Assembly: GCF_001429505.1 (NCBI RefSeq)
Contig: NZ_LMJW01000004.1
Span: 60,531-124,530 of the forward strand
Direction: 5' to 3'
Source of the DNA: Allobosea sp. Root483D1
GTDB lineage: Bacteria > Pseudomonadota > Alphaproteobacteria > Rhizobiales > Beijerinckiaceae
DNA: 64,000 bases
The translations under genes were made by a program, and so were the position numbers. This document shows positions 45,577 to 54,582 of this stretch, piece by piece. Below the pieces are notes generated by a model. It was not told where the DNA came from. It was given only the letters and a program-made list of their open reading frames with translations, and ran no database searches. Each line of letters opens with the position of its first letter. Position 1 is the stretch's first letter.

Positions 45577-46515
45577 TCAGGCCGGGGCCGCTAGCGCGGC
45601 GCGATAGCTGCCGAAATACTTCATGCCGGTGTCGCACATCACGCTGACGACCGTCGCGTCCGGGTGCAGGCTCTCGGCCAGCCGCAAGGCGGCGATGACA
45701 TTGGCGCCGGTGGAGAGCCCGGCGAACAGCCCTTCCTCGCGCGCCAGCCGGAGCGCCATCGCCCGCGCCTCTTCGGTCGAAACCAGCTCGATCGTATCCG
45801 CGATATCGTCCTGCCAGAGCGGCACGACGAAGCCGGCGCCGATGCCGTCGATCTTGTGCGCGCCGGGAGGGCCGCCGGAGAGTACCGGCGACTCCGCCGG
45901 CTCGACCGCGGTGATACGAATGCTGTCCTTCCGGGCTCGCAGGCTGGCGGTAATGCCGCGCAGCGACGCGGCGGTGCCGACGCTCTGGACAAAGCCGTCG
46001 ATGCGCCCGCTTGTCTGCTCCCAGATCTCCGCCGCCATCGCATCATAAGCGGAAAGCTGGTCACGGTTCTTCATCTGGTCGGTCCAGAAGGCGCCAGTTT
46101 GCTGTGCGATCGCGCCGGCCGCCGCGATCATGTCGCGGGTCAGCTTCCCGGTCATCTTGCCGCTCTCGCTTTCGATCACGGTCAGCTTCGCGCCGAGGAT
46201 CGCCATATGGTCGAGCTTCTCGCGACTGAAGGCGTCGGAGGTGACGATGTGCAGGGGATGCCGCTTCACCGCGCAGACCAGCGCCAGCGAGACCCCGGTG
46301 CTGCCGCCGGTATACTCGACCACGGCCCCGCCGGGTTTCAGCCGCCCATCCGCCTCGGCGGCCTCGATCATGGCGAGCGCCATCCGGTCCTTCATGCTCC
46401 CGGTCGGGTTCTCGCTTTCGAGCTTGAGGAGGATGCGGGCGCCATGGGCCGGCACGACATGGCGCAGCGGCACGAGCGAGGTCTTGCCGATACGGTCGAG
46501 AATGGTGGGGGGCAT
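45577..46515 (-). CDS. Cysteine-synthase-family PLP enzyme
   Basis: A 312-aa fold-type II PLP enzyme. PLP lysine Lys42 in NPTGSMKDRMAL; VEYTGGSTGVSLALVC binds the phosphate; SGGPPGAHKIDGIGAGFVV and SVMCDTGMKYFG lie near the C-terminus. It has cystathionine beta-synthase/CysK-like motifs but no CBS regulatory domain. A 19-bp palindrome shared with the HxlR promoter lies 58 bp upstream, suggesting HxlR control. Exact substrate unknown. Confidence 0.88.
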   Translation of the reverse strand: MPPTILDRIGKTSLVPLRHVVPAHGARILLKLESENPTGSMKDRMALAMIEAAEADGRLKPGGAVVEYTGGSTGVSLALVCAVKRHPLHIVTSDAFSREKLDHMAILGAKLTVIESESGKMTGKLTRDMIAAAGAIAQQTGAFWTDQMKNRDQLSAYDAMAAEIWEQTSGRIDGFVQSVGTAASLRGITASLRARKDSIRITAVEPAESPVLSGGPPGAHKIDGIGAGFVVPLWQDDIADTIELVSTEEARAMALRLAREEGLFAGLSTGANVIAALRLAESLHPDATVVSVMCDTGMKYFGSYRAALAAPA

Positions 46516-46573
46516 GCGGCGGTCCTTGCGAGCGGGGCTTTTCGCCTTCTCGTCTGAAAGCCGCCTCAGGTCA

Positions 46574-46592
46574 GGTCCGAAATCCGGACCGC
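46574..46592. promoter_or_regulatory. HxlR-site copy 1: GGTCCGAAATCCGGACCGC
   Basis: A 19-bp block, identical to 47694-47712, with arms GGTCCG/CGGACC. It lies between the DUF488 stop and the cysteine-synthase-like start. Confidence 0.75.
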
Positions 46593-46593
46593 C

Positions 46594-46980
46594 TCAGGCG
46601 AACTTGGCGCCGCGCTCGGCCAGCAGCGCCCGTAGCACCGAACGATGGCAATGCGCCTCGTCCTCGCAATAGCAGCCGACCGAGAAATCGCTGCCATGCG
46701 ACAGGGTCGCCAGCAGGTCGAGCGCATGGCGCGGCGCCGGCTCCGCCATCTCTGCCTTGAAGGCGCGGGTGAAGCCGGTCCAGTCCTTCTCGCTCTCGGC
46801 GGCCTTGGCCTGCGCCATCAGCTCGGGCGTCGGCGACAGCACCGGGAACCAGACGTCGAACCAGTTCTCGCTGGCATAGCGCTCCTTCGGCACCCCGCGG
46901 GGCACGCGCCGGACCGTGCCGATGCGCGTGCCCTCGGCGGGATCGCGTGGTGTGCCGAGGCGGATGACGCGGACGCTCAT
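46594..46980 (-). CDS. DUF488-family protein
   Basis: A 128-aa protein. RVIRLGTPRDPAEGTRIGTVRR, the WFDVWFPVLSPTPEL segment and CYCEDEAHCHRSVLRALLAERG match DUF488, whose conserved Cys/His motif suggests a metal or thiol site. Its start overlaps the HxlR stop (ATGA), so both are co-translated. Function not established. Confidence 0.85.
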   Translation of the reverse strand: MSVRVIRLGTPRDPAEGTRIGTVRRVPRGVPKERYASENWFDVWFPVLSPTPELMAQAKAAESEKDWTGFTRAFKAEMAEPAPRHALDLLATLSHGSDFSVGCYCEDEAHCHRSVLRALLAERGAKFA

Positions 46981-47660
46981 GCGCTGGCCCTTTGATCGCT
47001 ATGGGCCGGCGAGATGCCGGCGAAAAGATAGAGCTCGAACCAGCCGGGAAACGCCCGGATCAGGTCGCGCGGCCCCGATAGCGACAGGCCAAGCCGGTTG
47101 CTTCCGGCAAAGCTGACATCGCCGCGCCACCAGGCGGCCAGCGCCGGCAGCGGGCCGCGCAAGGTGAGCGCTTCCGGAAAGCCCGGATTCAGGCTGCAAA
47201 AGGAGGCTTCCGTGCGCTTGAGCAGCAGAAACCGCACGGGATGGCCATTGATCTCGAACCGCACCACCAGCGGCTCGTCCGGCAGAGCCGCGAAGCGCAC
47301 GCGCCGCTGCATGTCGATCAGCAGCGGCTCGAGATCGAGGTCTTCCTGCTCGGCATGGCGCGGCAGCCAGCGCTGACCCCAGACGCCCATCGCCTTGACG
47401 AGCTCGGCGAGCTCCAGCCCGGCCGGGGTCAGCGCGTATTCGGGGCCGGCAGCCCCTACGCTACGACGGAGCGCGCCTGCCTGGACAAGCGCCTGCAGCC
47501 GCTCAGACAGCATGGTCTTGGATATCCGCGGAATGCCGCGGCGGATGTCATTGAAACGGCCGCTGCCGCACAGGATCTCGCGGACGATCAGCAAGGTCCA
47601 GCGCCCGCCGAGCGTCTCCTGGGCGCGCGCCATCGCGCAGAACTGGCCATAGCTGCTCAT
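46977..47660 (-). CDS. HxlR-family transcriptional regulator with C-terminal extension
   Basis: A 227-aa regulator. The N-terminal HxlR winged helix (residues about 1-100) includes ETLGGRWTLLIVREILCGSGRFNDIRRGIPRISKTMLSERL. About 110 further residues resemble the SCP2/sterol-carrier-like tail found on some HxlR proteins, which may bind a ligand. First gene of the HxlR-DUF488 unit. A palindrome 32 bp upstream recurs before the cysteine-synthase-like gene. Confidence 0.88.
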   Translation of the reverse strand: MSSYGQFCAMARAQETLGGRWTLLIVREILCGSGRFNDIRRGIPRISKTMLSERLQALVQAGALRRSVGAAGPEYALTPAGLELAELVKAMGVWGQRWLPRHAEQEDLDLEPLLIDMQRRVRFAALPDEPLVVRFEINGHPVRFLLLKRTEASFCSLNPGFPEALTLRGPLPALAAWWRGDVSFAGSNRLGLSLSGPRDLIRAFPGWFELYLFAGISPAHSDQRASA

Positions 47661-47691
47661 GGCGCCAGCCTAACACGAAGGATCGACCGAT

Positions 47692-47712
47692 GCGGTCCGA
47701 AATCCGGACCGC
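47692..47712. promoter_or_regulatory. HxlR-site copy 2 (GCGGTCCG-N5-CGGACCGC)
   Basis: A palindrome with 8-bp arms, 32 bp upstream of the HxlR start; 19 of its bases repeat exactly at 46574-46592. Probable autoregulatory site. Confidence 0.8.
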
Positions 47713-47740
47713 TTGCATTCCCGCGAGACCATATCCATAA

Positions 47741-47760
47741 ATGTAGTGACATCACTACAT
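47741..47760. promoter_or_regulatory. Operator of the Phd/PIN module at 47773
   Basis: Near-perfect palindrome ATGTAGTGA-CA-TCACTACAT, ending 12 bp before the antitoxin start. Same ATGTAG-N8-CTACAT frame as the site at 41670. Confidence 0.8.
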
Positions 47761-47772
47761 CGGGAGGCCGTC

Positions 47773-48018
47773 ATGGTGAAGACGGTTTCGGCTGCGCAGG
47801 CCAATCGCGAATTCTCGAAGCTGATGAAGCTCGCCGAGAGCGGCGAGCGCGTCGTCGTGACCTCGCGCGGCCAGCCGAAGGTGCAAATCACCCGCGTCGA
47901 GGAGGCCGACGCCGAAAAGGCGCGCCGACGCGAGGCGTTCGACAGGTTGACGGAGCGGCTGAATTCGCAGCCCGCCCAGAATCTGCCGCGTCTCACGCGC
48001 GACGACTTCTACGATTGA
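47773..48018 (+). CDS. Phd/YefM-family antitoxin
   Basis: An 81-aa antitoxin: MVKTVSAAQANREFSKLMKLAESGERVVVTSRGQPKVQITRV is the Phd/YefM DNA-binding fold. GGGAGG upstream fixes the start at 47773. The C-terminus ends LPRLTRDDFYD, a common toxin-binding tail. Toxin gene follows after 4 bp. Confidence 0.9.
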   Translation: MVKTVSAAQANREFSKLMKLAESGERVVVTSRGQPKVQITRVEEADAEKARRREAFDRLTERLNSQPAQNLPRLTRDDFYD

Positions 48019-48022
48019 GGCG

Positions 48023-48475
48023 ATGCGCGTCGGCTTCGACACCAACATTCTGATCTATGCCGAGGGCTTCAATGATCAGCCGCGCGTGGCACGAGCGCGA
48101 CAGATCAGGAGCGCTCTGGGGGAAGAGCGTATCGTGCTGCCGTCGCAGGTCATCGGGGAGCTCTTCAATGCCCTGACGCGCAAGCTCGGTGTGCCGCGTG
48201 GCCGTGCGCGGGAGATCTGCCTGGAATGGCGCAGCACTACCAGCTTCCGGCTGGTCGATGCCGCCTGCTGGGACGGCGCGCTCGCACTTGCCGCCACCCA
48301 CGGTCTGCAGTTCTGGGATGCGCTCATCCTCGTCACGGCCGCGGAGGCCGGCTGCGCCCTGCTGCTGTCCGAAGACATGCAGGACGGTTTTGTCCATCGC
48401 GGCGTGACGGTCGCCAATCCGTTCGCGGAGCTGCAGCATCCGCTCCTCGCGGATGCGCTGCGGCATCACGGCTGA
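48023..48475 (+). CDS. PIN-domain toxin (VapC-like)
   Basis: A 150-aa PIN-domain RNase. Asp6 in MRVGFDTNILIYAEG, Glu in VIGELFNALTRKLG, Asp in QFWDALILVTAAEAG and Glu/Asp in LLSEDMQDG form the metal site. Third PIN module in 19 kb. No rare base composition compared with neighbours. Confidence 0.9.
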   Translation: MRVGFDTNILIYAEGFNDQPRVARARQIRSALGEERIVLPSQVIGELFNALTRKLGVPRGRAREICLEWRSTTSFRLVDAACWDGALALAATHGLQFWDALILVTAAEAGCALLLSEDMQDGFVHRGVTVANPFAELQHPLLADALRHHG

Positions 48476-48530
48476 CCCGGCGCCATTCTGGTGCGCGGCG
48501 AAGCGGAGATCCGAGAGGCTCAGGCCGGGA

Positions 48531-49466
48531 TCACGCCACCAGGCTCTTCGGCAGCATGCAGTGAATGCCCTTGGAGCCGTTGACCGTCTGGGTCACCCGC
48601 AGATCGGCGGCGAGGCTGCAGAGCATATAGGCCTCGTCCCGCGTCAGCTTGGTCCGCGAGGTGATCAGGCCGATCATCTCGCGCAGAGCATCTTTCGCGC
48701 AGATGTCGAGGTCGGGATCGATCCCCATGGTGATGTGGTGGCTCTTCGTCTCGGCACGCGGCATCGCGTAGGACAGGTCCTCGCGCAGATGGAACTCGAA
48801 GGTGCCTTCCAGCGCCGTCTCGATCGCGGTGATGCAGACCTCGCCATCGCCCTGGGCGCCATGGCCGTCGCCGCAGGAGAACAGCGCGCCCTCGACGAAA
48901 ACCGGCAGATAGAGCGTCGCGCCGGCGCCGAGCTCCTTGTTGTCGATATTGCCGCCGAAGGCGCGCGGGATCAGCGAGGTCACCCGGCCCCAATGCGCCG
49001 GCGGCGCCGTGCCCATCACGCCGAAGAAGGGCGAAAGCGGCAGCTCCATGCCCCAGGGCAGGTTCGCGACGTTCCGCTCGCGGTCGAGATGGATGTAACG
49101 GAAGGCATGGTAATCGAACTCGTCCGGCAGCGTGCCGCCGAGCGGGCGGAACATGGTGTAGCCGAAATCGGTGCGCGGCTTCACGCTCCTGATCTGCACC
49201 TCCAGCACCTGGCCGGGCCTGGCGCCCTTCACCGCGATCGGGCCGGTGAGGATATGGCCGGGCAGCATGCGCTCGGCCTTGTCATGGATCTCGTGGATCT
49301 CGGGCGGAATCGTCGCATTGCCCTCGGGCAGATGGGCGGGGCCGCCGGTGACGGTGCGGATGGTGACGCTGTCGCCGCTCTCGATCTCGAGCACCGGTTT
49401 CAGCCCGGCATCGAAATAGCCCCAATGGCAGGTGGCGAGGGAGGCATCGAGCTGATGGTGCGCCAT
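48531..49466 (-). CDS. Acetamidase/formamidase family protein
   Basis: A 311-aa FmdA_AmdA-type amidase hydrolysing formamide or short amides to ammonia and the acid. LDASLATCHWGYFDAGLKPVLEIESGDSV is the standard opening; the metal/active-site region GDGHGAQGDGEVCITAIETALEG is intact. The start at 49466 (MAHHQL) is supported by family length. It lies 19 bp downstream of the EamA transporter gene and is probably co-transcribed with it. Confidence 0.9.
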   Translation of the reverse strand: MAHHQLDASLATCHWGYFDAGLKPVLEIESGDSVTIRTVTGGPAHLPEGNATIPPEIHEIHDKAERMLPGHILTGPIAVKGARPGQVLEVQIRSVKPRTDFGYTMFRPLGGTLPDEFDYHAFRYIHLDRERNVANLPWGMELPLSPFFGVMGTAPPAHWGRVTSLIPRAFGGNIDNKELGAGATLYLPVFVEGALFSCGDGHGAQGDGEVCITAIETALEGTFEFHLREDLSYAMPRAETKSHHITMGIDPDLDICAKDALREMIGLITSRTKLTRDEAYMLCSLAADLRVTQTVNGSKGIHCMLPKSLVA

Positions 49467-49485
49467 GGTCTGTCTCGCTGGTCGG

Positions 49486-50589
49486 TCAAGGCGGGGAAGA
49501 GAGGTCGGAGCCGACGCGGCTGCGGGCATTGCGGCGCATGGTGTAGAGTGTCGCGCCGATGACGATGGCGGCGCCGGCGAGCGTCGTCAGCGAAGGCACC
49601 TCGGCGAAGAAGACGAAGCCGGTGAATCCAGCCAGGATCAGGCGGCTGAAATCGAGCGGCGCCAGCGCCGACGCCTCGCCGACCTGATAGGCCTTGGTGA
49701 TCAGCCATTGCCCGGCGGTGCCGAACAGGCTGAGCAGCACCAGCCAGAACCATTGCTCGGCTGTTGGCCAGACCCAGAGCGCCCAGGCCGGCCATGCCAG
49801 GACGACCATCAGCACCAGGCCCTGATAAATCAGGATCGTCTCGGTGCGCTCGCTGGTGCCGAGGATGCGCACGCTGATGGTGATACCGGCGCCGAACAGC
49901 GCCCCGCCGACTGACATCAGCGCCCAGATGTTCAACCCATCGCCCGACGGATTGAGCATGATCAGCACGCCGGCAAAGCCGAGGGCGGTCGCGATCCAGC
50001 GGGCGGTGTCGACGCGCTCCTTCAGGATCAGCACGGCGGCGATGGTGACGAACAGCACCTGGCTGAAGCTGATCGCCGTCGCCTGGGCGAGCGGGATATG
50101 GATGAGCGCGCTGAAGCCGCAGAGCATCGAGGCCAGCGTGATCAGGCCGCGGAAGATCTGAAGGCCCGGCCGATCGGTCTTGAAGGCCAGAGGCAGGCTG
50201 CGGCCGGCGATGACGAAGACAACCGCGCTCATGATGATCTGGCGGATCATCAGCGTCTCGATCAGGGGGATCGCAGTACCGAGATGTTTGAAGGCGCCGA
50301 CCATCACCGCATAAACGAGCAGCGCGGTGATCATGTAGACGGTGCCGCGCAGGTTCGGGCTCGCCCCCCGCCACCATAGACGGGAGCGATTGCGACGTGT
50401 GCCGAGCCAGCTCTCGCGGGACGGCGCGGACAGGACCGGCGGGAGAGGAACAGCTGCCAGACGCGAATCGGACGGTTCGGGAGGCTCTCCCGGACTGCCA
50501 TCCTCGTCGGCTGAAACAGGCAGCGCTTCGGCCACGCCGATGCTCTCGCTGCCGCGACCCGTCGCTTCCGAAAGGCGGTCTTCGCTCAT
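49486..50589 (-). CDS. EamA/DMT-family transporter
   Basis: A 367-aa membrane protein: ten hydrophobic segments from about residue 83 (GTVYMITALLVYAVMVGAFKHLG) in two EamA repeats. A hydrophilic Pro/Ser/Glu-rich tail of roughly 80 residues precedes the first segment, longer than usual; an in-frame ATG at residue 86 would give the standard form, but it falls within the first helix. Upstream of the formamidase gene. Substrate unknown. Confidence 0.88.
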   Translation of the reverse strand: MSEDRLSEATGRGSESIGVAEALPVSADEDGSPGEPPEPSDSRLAAVPLPPVLSAPSRESWLGTRRNRSRLWWRGASPNLRGTVYMITALLVYAVMVGAFKHLGTAIPLIETLMIRQIIMSAVVFVIAGRSLPLAFKTDRPGLQIFRGLITLASMLCGFSALIHIPLAQATAISFSQVLFVTIAAVLILKERVDTARWIATALGFAGVLIMLNPSGDGLNIWALMSVGGALFGAGITISVRILGTSERTETILIYQGLVLMVVLAWPAWALWVWPTAEQWFWLVLLSLFGTAGQWLITKAYQVGEASALAPLDFSRLILAGFTGFVFFAEVPSLTTLAGAAIVIGATLYTMRRNARSRVGSDLSSPP

Positions 50590-50820
50590 GGCTGCCCCGA
50601 GCCGGGCGGAAGACGCCGACGGCCTATCAGATATCCTGCAGGATTCGACTGTCGCCGATTTTCCGCCCGTTCGTCAGTGACTTGCGGACATGGCAGGGTT
50701 GCCTGTCGGGGTTGCCGCCACGTCCATTCGTTCCGCCGCGAGGGCAAGGGCGGCATGCCGACAAGGCCCTGTCATCGTCATGCGAATGGCGTATAGCAAC
50801 GCCGTGGCGCTGCCATCGGC

Positions 50821-51942
50821 ATGCGTCTCAGGGAGGTGATCGGGGCGATGCGGGATCTGCTGAGGGATGCGGTCAACGGCATCAGCGAGTTGTCGCCGCG
50901 ACGCTTTCCCTGGCGCCGTTTTCTGTTCGCATTGGCACTCGGCACCCTCGGCGGCTGGCTCTTCGCCCATTACCGCCTGCCATTGCCCTGGATGCTCGGC
51001 TCGATGGTGTTCTGCACCGTCGCTGCCATCGCCCGCGCGCCGGTGGCCGCTCCCCCGGTGATCCGCCCGCCCATGTCGGCGGTGATCGGCGTGATGCTGG
51101 GCTCCGGATTCAAGCCGGAGATCATCGCGCAGATGCCGAATTGGCTGCCGACCATCGGCGGGCTCGTGCTGTTCATGGTCGCCTGCGGCCTGTGCTGCGT
51201 CACCTATTTCCGCCGCGTCGCTGGCTACGACCCCGTGACCGCCTTCTTCTCCGGCATGCCGGGCGGCCTCGTCGAGATGGTGATCACCGGCGAGGAGAAG
51301 GGCGGCGATGCCCGCACCATCGCGCTGATCCACTCCGCCCGCATCCTGCTGGTGGTGATGACGCTGCCCTTCATCGTGCAATGGCTCGAAGGCGTCTCGC
51401 TCGGCATCAACCGCAATCAGGGCCCGTCGATGTTCCAGACCTCGGCGCTGGGCTGGTTCTGGCTGGTCGCCAGCGCGATCGCCGGCGTGATGCTCGCCCA
51501 TGCGCTGCGCATGCCGGCCAAGCAATTGCTCGGGCCGATGCTGGTCTCGGCCATCGTGCATCTCGTCGGCTTCAGCGATTCCGTGCCACCCTACGAGATC
51601 GTCAATGTCGCCCAGCTCATCCTCGGCGTCACCATCGGCTGCCGCTTCGTCGGCACGCCGCCGCAGGCGATCCTGCGCATCCTCCTGATCTCTTTCGGCT
51701 CGACCGTGATCCTGGTGGCGCTGACGCTGGTCTTCGCCTTCGCGGTGGCGCATGTCTCAAGCTACAAGCCGGTGCCGCTGATCCTGGCCTATTCGCCGGG
51801 CGGCCTCGCCGAGATGAGCCTGATCGCCCTGGCGCTGCACACCGAAGTCGCCTTCGTCGCGGCCCACCACATCATCCGGGTCTTCCTGGTGATGATCGGC
51901 GCCGGCCCGCTCTTCGGCTTCATCGTCGGGAAGAAACCGTAG
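50821..51942 (+). CDS. AbrB-family membrane protein
   Basis: A 373-aa polytopic protein of the 'AbrB' (COG3180, ammonia-monooxygenase-like) family, despite the name not a DNA-binding protein. WMLGSMVFCTVAAIARAPVAAPPVIRPPMSAVIGVMLGSGF and FFSGMPGGLVEMV, repeated as YSPGGLAEMSLIAL, are the duplicated signature. ATG at 50848 is an alternative start with GGAGG 12 bp before it. Converges on the WecG-like gene. Substrate unknown. Confidence 0.88.
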   Translation: MRLREVIGAMRDLLRDAVNGISELSPRRFPWRRFLFALALGTLGGWLFAHYRLPLPWMLGSMVFCTVAAIARAPVAAPPVIRPPMSAVIGVMLGSGFKPEIIAQMPNWLPTIGGLVLFMVACGLCCVTYFRRVAGYDPVTAFFSGMPGGLVEMVITGEEKGGDARTIALIHSARILLVVMTLPFIVQWLEGVSLGINRNQGPSMFQTSALGWFWLVASAIAGVMLAHALRMPAKQLLGPMLVSAIVHLVGFSDSVPPYEIVNVAQLILGVTIGCRFVGTPPQAILRILLISFGSTVILVALTLVFAFAVAHVSSYKPVPLILAYSPGGLAEMSLIALALHTEVAFVAAHHIIRVFLVMIGAGPLFGFIVGKKP

Positions 51943-51948
51943 GCGGCT

Positions 51949-52797
51949 TCAGGCGCGGCGCTGCACCAGCTTCTGGCGCAACACGCGCATGAGGAAGGCC
52001 GGGTTGCCGACGACATAGCGCCGCCAGAGTCGGCGCGGCTCGAGCCAGAGCCGGTAGACCCATTCGAGCCGCAGGGTGCGGAAGGTGTCCGGCGCCCGCG
52101 CCACCTCGCCGGCGAGGAAATCGAACAGCGCGCCGATGCCGGCCGCGACCGCGCAATGGCGGGCATCGATCCGGTCGGCGATCCATTTTTCCTGCCGTGG
52201 ATTGCCGAAAGCGACCAGCAGAAGATCGGGCCGTTCATGCGCGAGCCGCGTCAGCAGGGCGGGCTCGTCCTGCGACGAGAAATAGCCATGGCTCAGCACC
52301 GCAAAGCGATGCTGCGGGTAGTCGGCGCGCAGCCTCGCCGCGGCGCTCTCGGCGACGCCTGGCCGGCCGCCGAGCAGCATCACCGAGAGCGGCTGCTTGC
52401 GCGCGGCGAGGATCGCCGGTGTGAAATCGGTGCCGTTGAGATTGGCCGGGAAGGCCGCGCCATAGAGCAGGTGCGAGGCGATGTCGACGCCGATCCCGTC
52501 GGGCAGGATCAGGAAGCGGGCGAGGCGCTCGCGCAGGCCCGCATCGCGCGCGGCGATGTTGACGAGATTGGCGTTGCAGTAGGCCAGATGCAGATGGTTG
52601 CCGCCGTCGAAGGCGTGATCGACCAGTGCGAGCGCCTCCTGCCGCGTCAAGGCCGCGACCGGGACGCCGGCGATGTCGCGGCGCGGCGGCTCGGGCGGGG
52701 TGGCGAGGGCAGCCCGTCGCTGTGAGTTCTGGAAGAGAACGACGTTCATCTCGATCGCTGCTGGCACGAACGTCGCCATGCTGACGGCGTAGCTCAT
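51949..52797 (-). CDS. WecG/TagA/CpsF-family glycosyltransferase (GT26)
   Basis: A 282-aa transferase from the chosen start. DIAGVPVAALTRQEALALVDHAF, YCNANLVNIAARD, LPDGIGVDIASHLLYG and FLAGEVARAPDTFRTLRLEWVYRLWLEPRRLWRRY are GT26 landmarks; the conserved NPRQEKWI is present. Start uncertain: 52797, 52779 and 52749 are all possible, and the frame stays open to 53061 without family resemblance. Divergent from the sugar-phosphate transferase at 53103, so both likely build the same surface polysaccharide. Confidence 0.88.
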   Translation of the reverse strand: MSYAVSMATFVPAAIEMNVVLFQNSQRRAALATPPEPPRRDIAGVPVAALTRQEALALVDHAFDGGNHLHLAYCNANLVNIAARDAGLRERLARFLILPDGIGVDIASHLLYGAAFPANLNGTDFTPAILAARKQPLSVMLLGGRPGVAESAAARLRADYPQHRFAVLSHGYFSSQDEPALLTRLAHERPDLLLVAFGNPRQEKWIADRIDARHCAVAAGIGALFDFLAGEVARAPDTFRTLRLEWVYRLWLEPRRLWRRYVVGNPAFLMRVLRQKLVQRRA

Positions 52798-53102
52798 TGT
52801 CTTCGTTGGGTTTCTTCCGAGGGTCAAGCGGAACCCCGACATAGGATGAACGCTGCCTTTCCCTGATCCGATAACCGGTCTTGCCGGCCCAACGGCTCTC
52901 TGTCTCGCCGGCTGTCCCGTTCTGGGACGCTCTTCTGCCCGGTCGCATTCCATACCGGTCCAACCGGGGCGATTCCCCCGCATTTCCCGCGAAACCGCCC
53001 GATGCCGCCGCGGCACCGCCCTTGCCACTTCGGCGGGGGTAGGCGGCCTCCGGCGCATCACCTGTGCCGAAACCGGACCGCCTGCGACCGAGCGAGCGCG
53101 GC
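52798..53102. promoter_or_regulatory. Divergent promoter region of the two glycosyltransferase genes
   Basis: About 305 bp between divergent starts. No ORF with family features and no strong palindrome seen. Promoters for both genes are expected here. Confidence 0.4.
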
Positions 53103-54560
53103 ATGATGAGCGTCAACGAGCTGAACTACGAAGTCGCCACGGCGGCCGACCAGCGCGCCAATGCGCTGCGTCATTGGATCGGGCTGATCACGGCGCTGGT
53201 CGATGCGGTGACGGTGGCGACCGTGGTCGCCGGCACCTCGATCGCCTATCACTTCGTCGCCTATCGCCATCTCGGCAACGACAAGGTCACCGCCGAGCTC
53301 GCCTCGATGATCGCCGCGATCTTCGTCTTCACCAATCTGATGCGCGGCCGCTACCGGCTGGAAAACTATCTTTCGACCAAGGGCCAGATCACCTCGGCCT
53401 TCGCGGTCTGGAACCTGACGATGATCGCCTTCGTCGCGCTCGTCTTCATGGCCAAGGTCAACGACCAGTATTCGCGTGCGGTCGTGCTCGTCACCTATTT
53501 CGCCGGCGTGCCGCTGATCGCGCTCGCCCGCTCGGCGATCGTACGCACCATCTCGATGGCGTCGAAGACCGGGCGGATCACCTCCGAGCGCGTCTTCCTG
53601 ATCGGCCGCGAGAGCGAGGTGATGTCCTTCGTCGCGCGCCACCAGCCCTGGAACATCGGCTTCTCGATCGTCGACGTCGCCTTCCTGCGCAGCAATGATC
53701 CGCGCCGGATCAACGATCCGCAGGCGGCACTTGCCGCCGACCTCGTCACCGCCTCGGCCCGTGCCCGCGACCTCAAGCCGGACGCCGTCTTCATCGCGCT
53801 GCCCTGGTCGGACCAGGAGACGATCGACGCCTGTATCGATGCCTTCATGAACCTGCCGATCGCGATCCATCTGACGCCGGAGCGGGTCATGGACCGTTTC
53901 GACAATCCCCATATCGTGCGCATCGGCTCGCTCGCCTCGCTGCGGCTGACGCGCCCGGCGCTGTCCTTCGCGCAGATCTTGTTCAAGCGCGTCTTCGACG
54001 CCCTCGCCGCGAGCGCCATCCTCGTCGCGAGCCTGCCGATTCTGTTGTTGATCGCACTTGCGATCAAGCTCGATTCGACGGGACCGGTGCTATTCCTGCA
54101 ACGCCGCTACGGCTTCAACCAGCAGCCGTTCCGCATCTTCAAGTTCCGCACCATGACGACGACGGACGATGGCGAAGTGGTCAAGCAGGCGACGCGCAAC
54201 GATCCGCGCATCACCAGGATCGGCGGCTTCCTGCGGCGCTACAATCTCGACGAGTTGCCGCAGCTGCTCAACGTCATCGCCGGGCAGATGTCGCTGGTCG
54301 GCCCGCGGCCGCACGCGCTCGCCCATGACCGCGAGTTCCAGCGCAAGATCGCGCTCTATGCCCGGCGCCACAACGTCAAGCCCGGCATCACCGGCTGGGC
54401 CCAGGTCAACGGCCTGCGCGGCGAGACCGACACCGACGACAAGATGGCCCGCCGCATCGCCTATGATCACTGGTACATCGACAACTGGTCGTTCTGGCTC
54501 GACATCGGCATCCTGCTGCGCACCGTGTTCAGCCCCAGCGCCTTCCGCAACGCGCGCTGA
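53103..54560 (+). CDS. Undecaprenyl-phosphate glycosyl-1-phosphate transferase (exopolysaccharide initiation)
   Basis: A 485-aa polyisoprenyl-phosphate hexose-1-phosphate transferase. N-terminal four-helix membrane part, a CoA-binding-like middle domain, then the bacterial sugar transferase core: VFDALAASAILVASLPILL, FKFRTMTTTDDGEVVKQATRND, FLRRYNLDELPQLLNVIAG and MSLVGPRPHA, ending GITGWAQVNGLRGETDT. Starts exopolysaccharide assembly on the lipid carrier. Start set at 53103; GTG at 53064 is possible. Confidence 0.93.
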   Translation: MMSVNELNYEVATAADQRANALRHWIGLITALVDAVTVATVVAGTSIAYHFVAYRHLGNDKVTAELASMIAAIFVFTNLMRGRYRLENYLSTKGQITSAFAVWNLTMIAFVALVFMAKVNDQYSRAVVLVTYFAGVPLIALARSAIVRTISMASKTGRITSERVFLIGRESEVMSFVARHQPWNIGFSIVDVAFLRSNDPRRINDPQAALAADLVTASARARDLKPDAVFIALPWSDQETIDACIDAFMNLPIAIHLTPERVMDRFDNPHIVRIGSLASLRLTRPALSFAQILFKRVFDALAASAILVASLPILLLIALAIKLDSTGPVLFLQRRYGFNQQPFRIFKFRTMTTTDDGEVVKQATRNDPRITRIGGFLRRYNLDELPQLLNVIAGQMSLVGPRPHALAHDREFQRKIALYARRHNVKPGITGWAQVNGLRGETDTDDKMARRIAYDHWYIDNWSFWLDIGILLRTVFSPSAFRNAR

Positions 54561-54582
54561 GCGTCCGATCGACGCAACCCTC

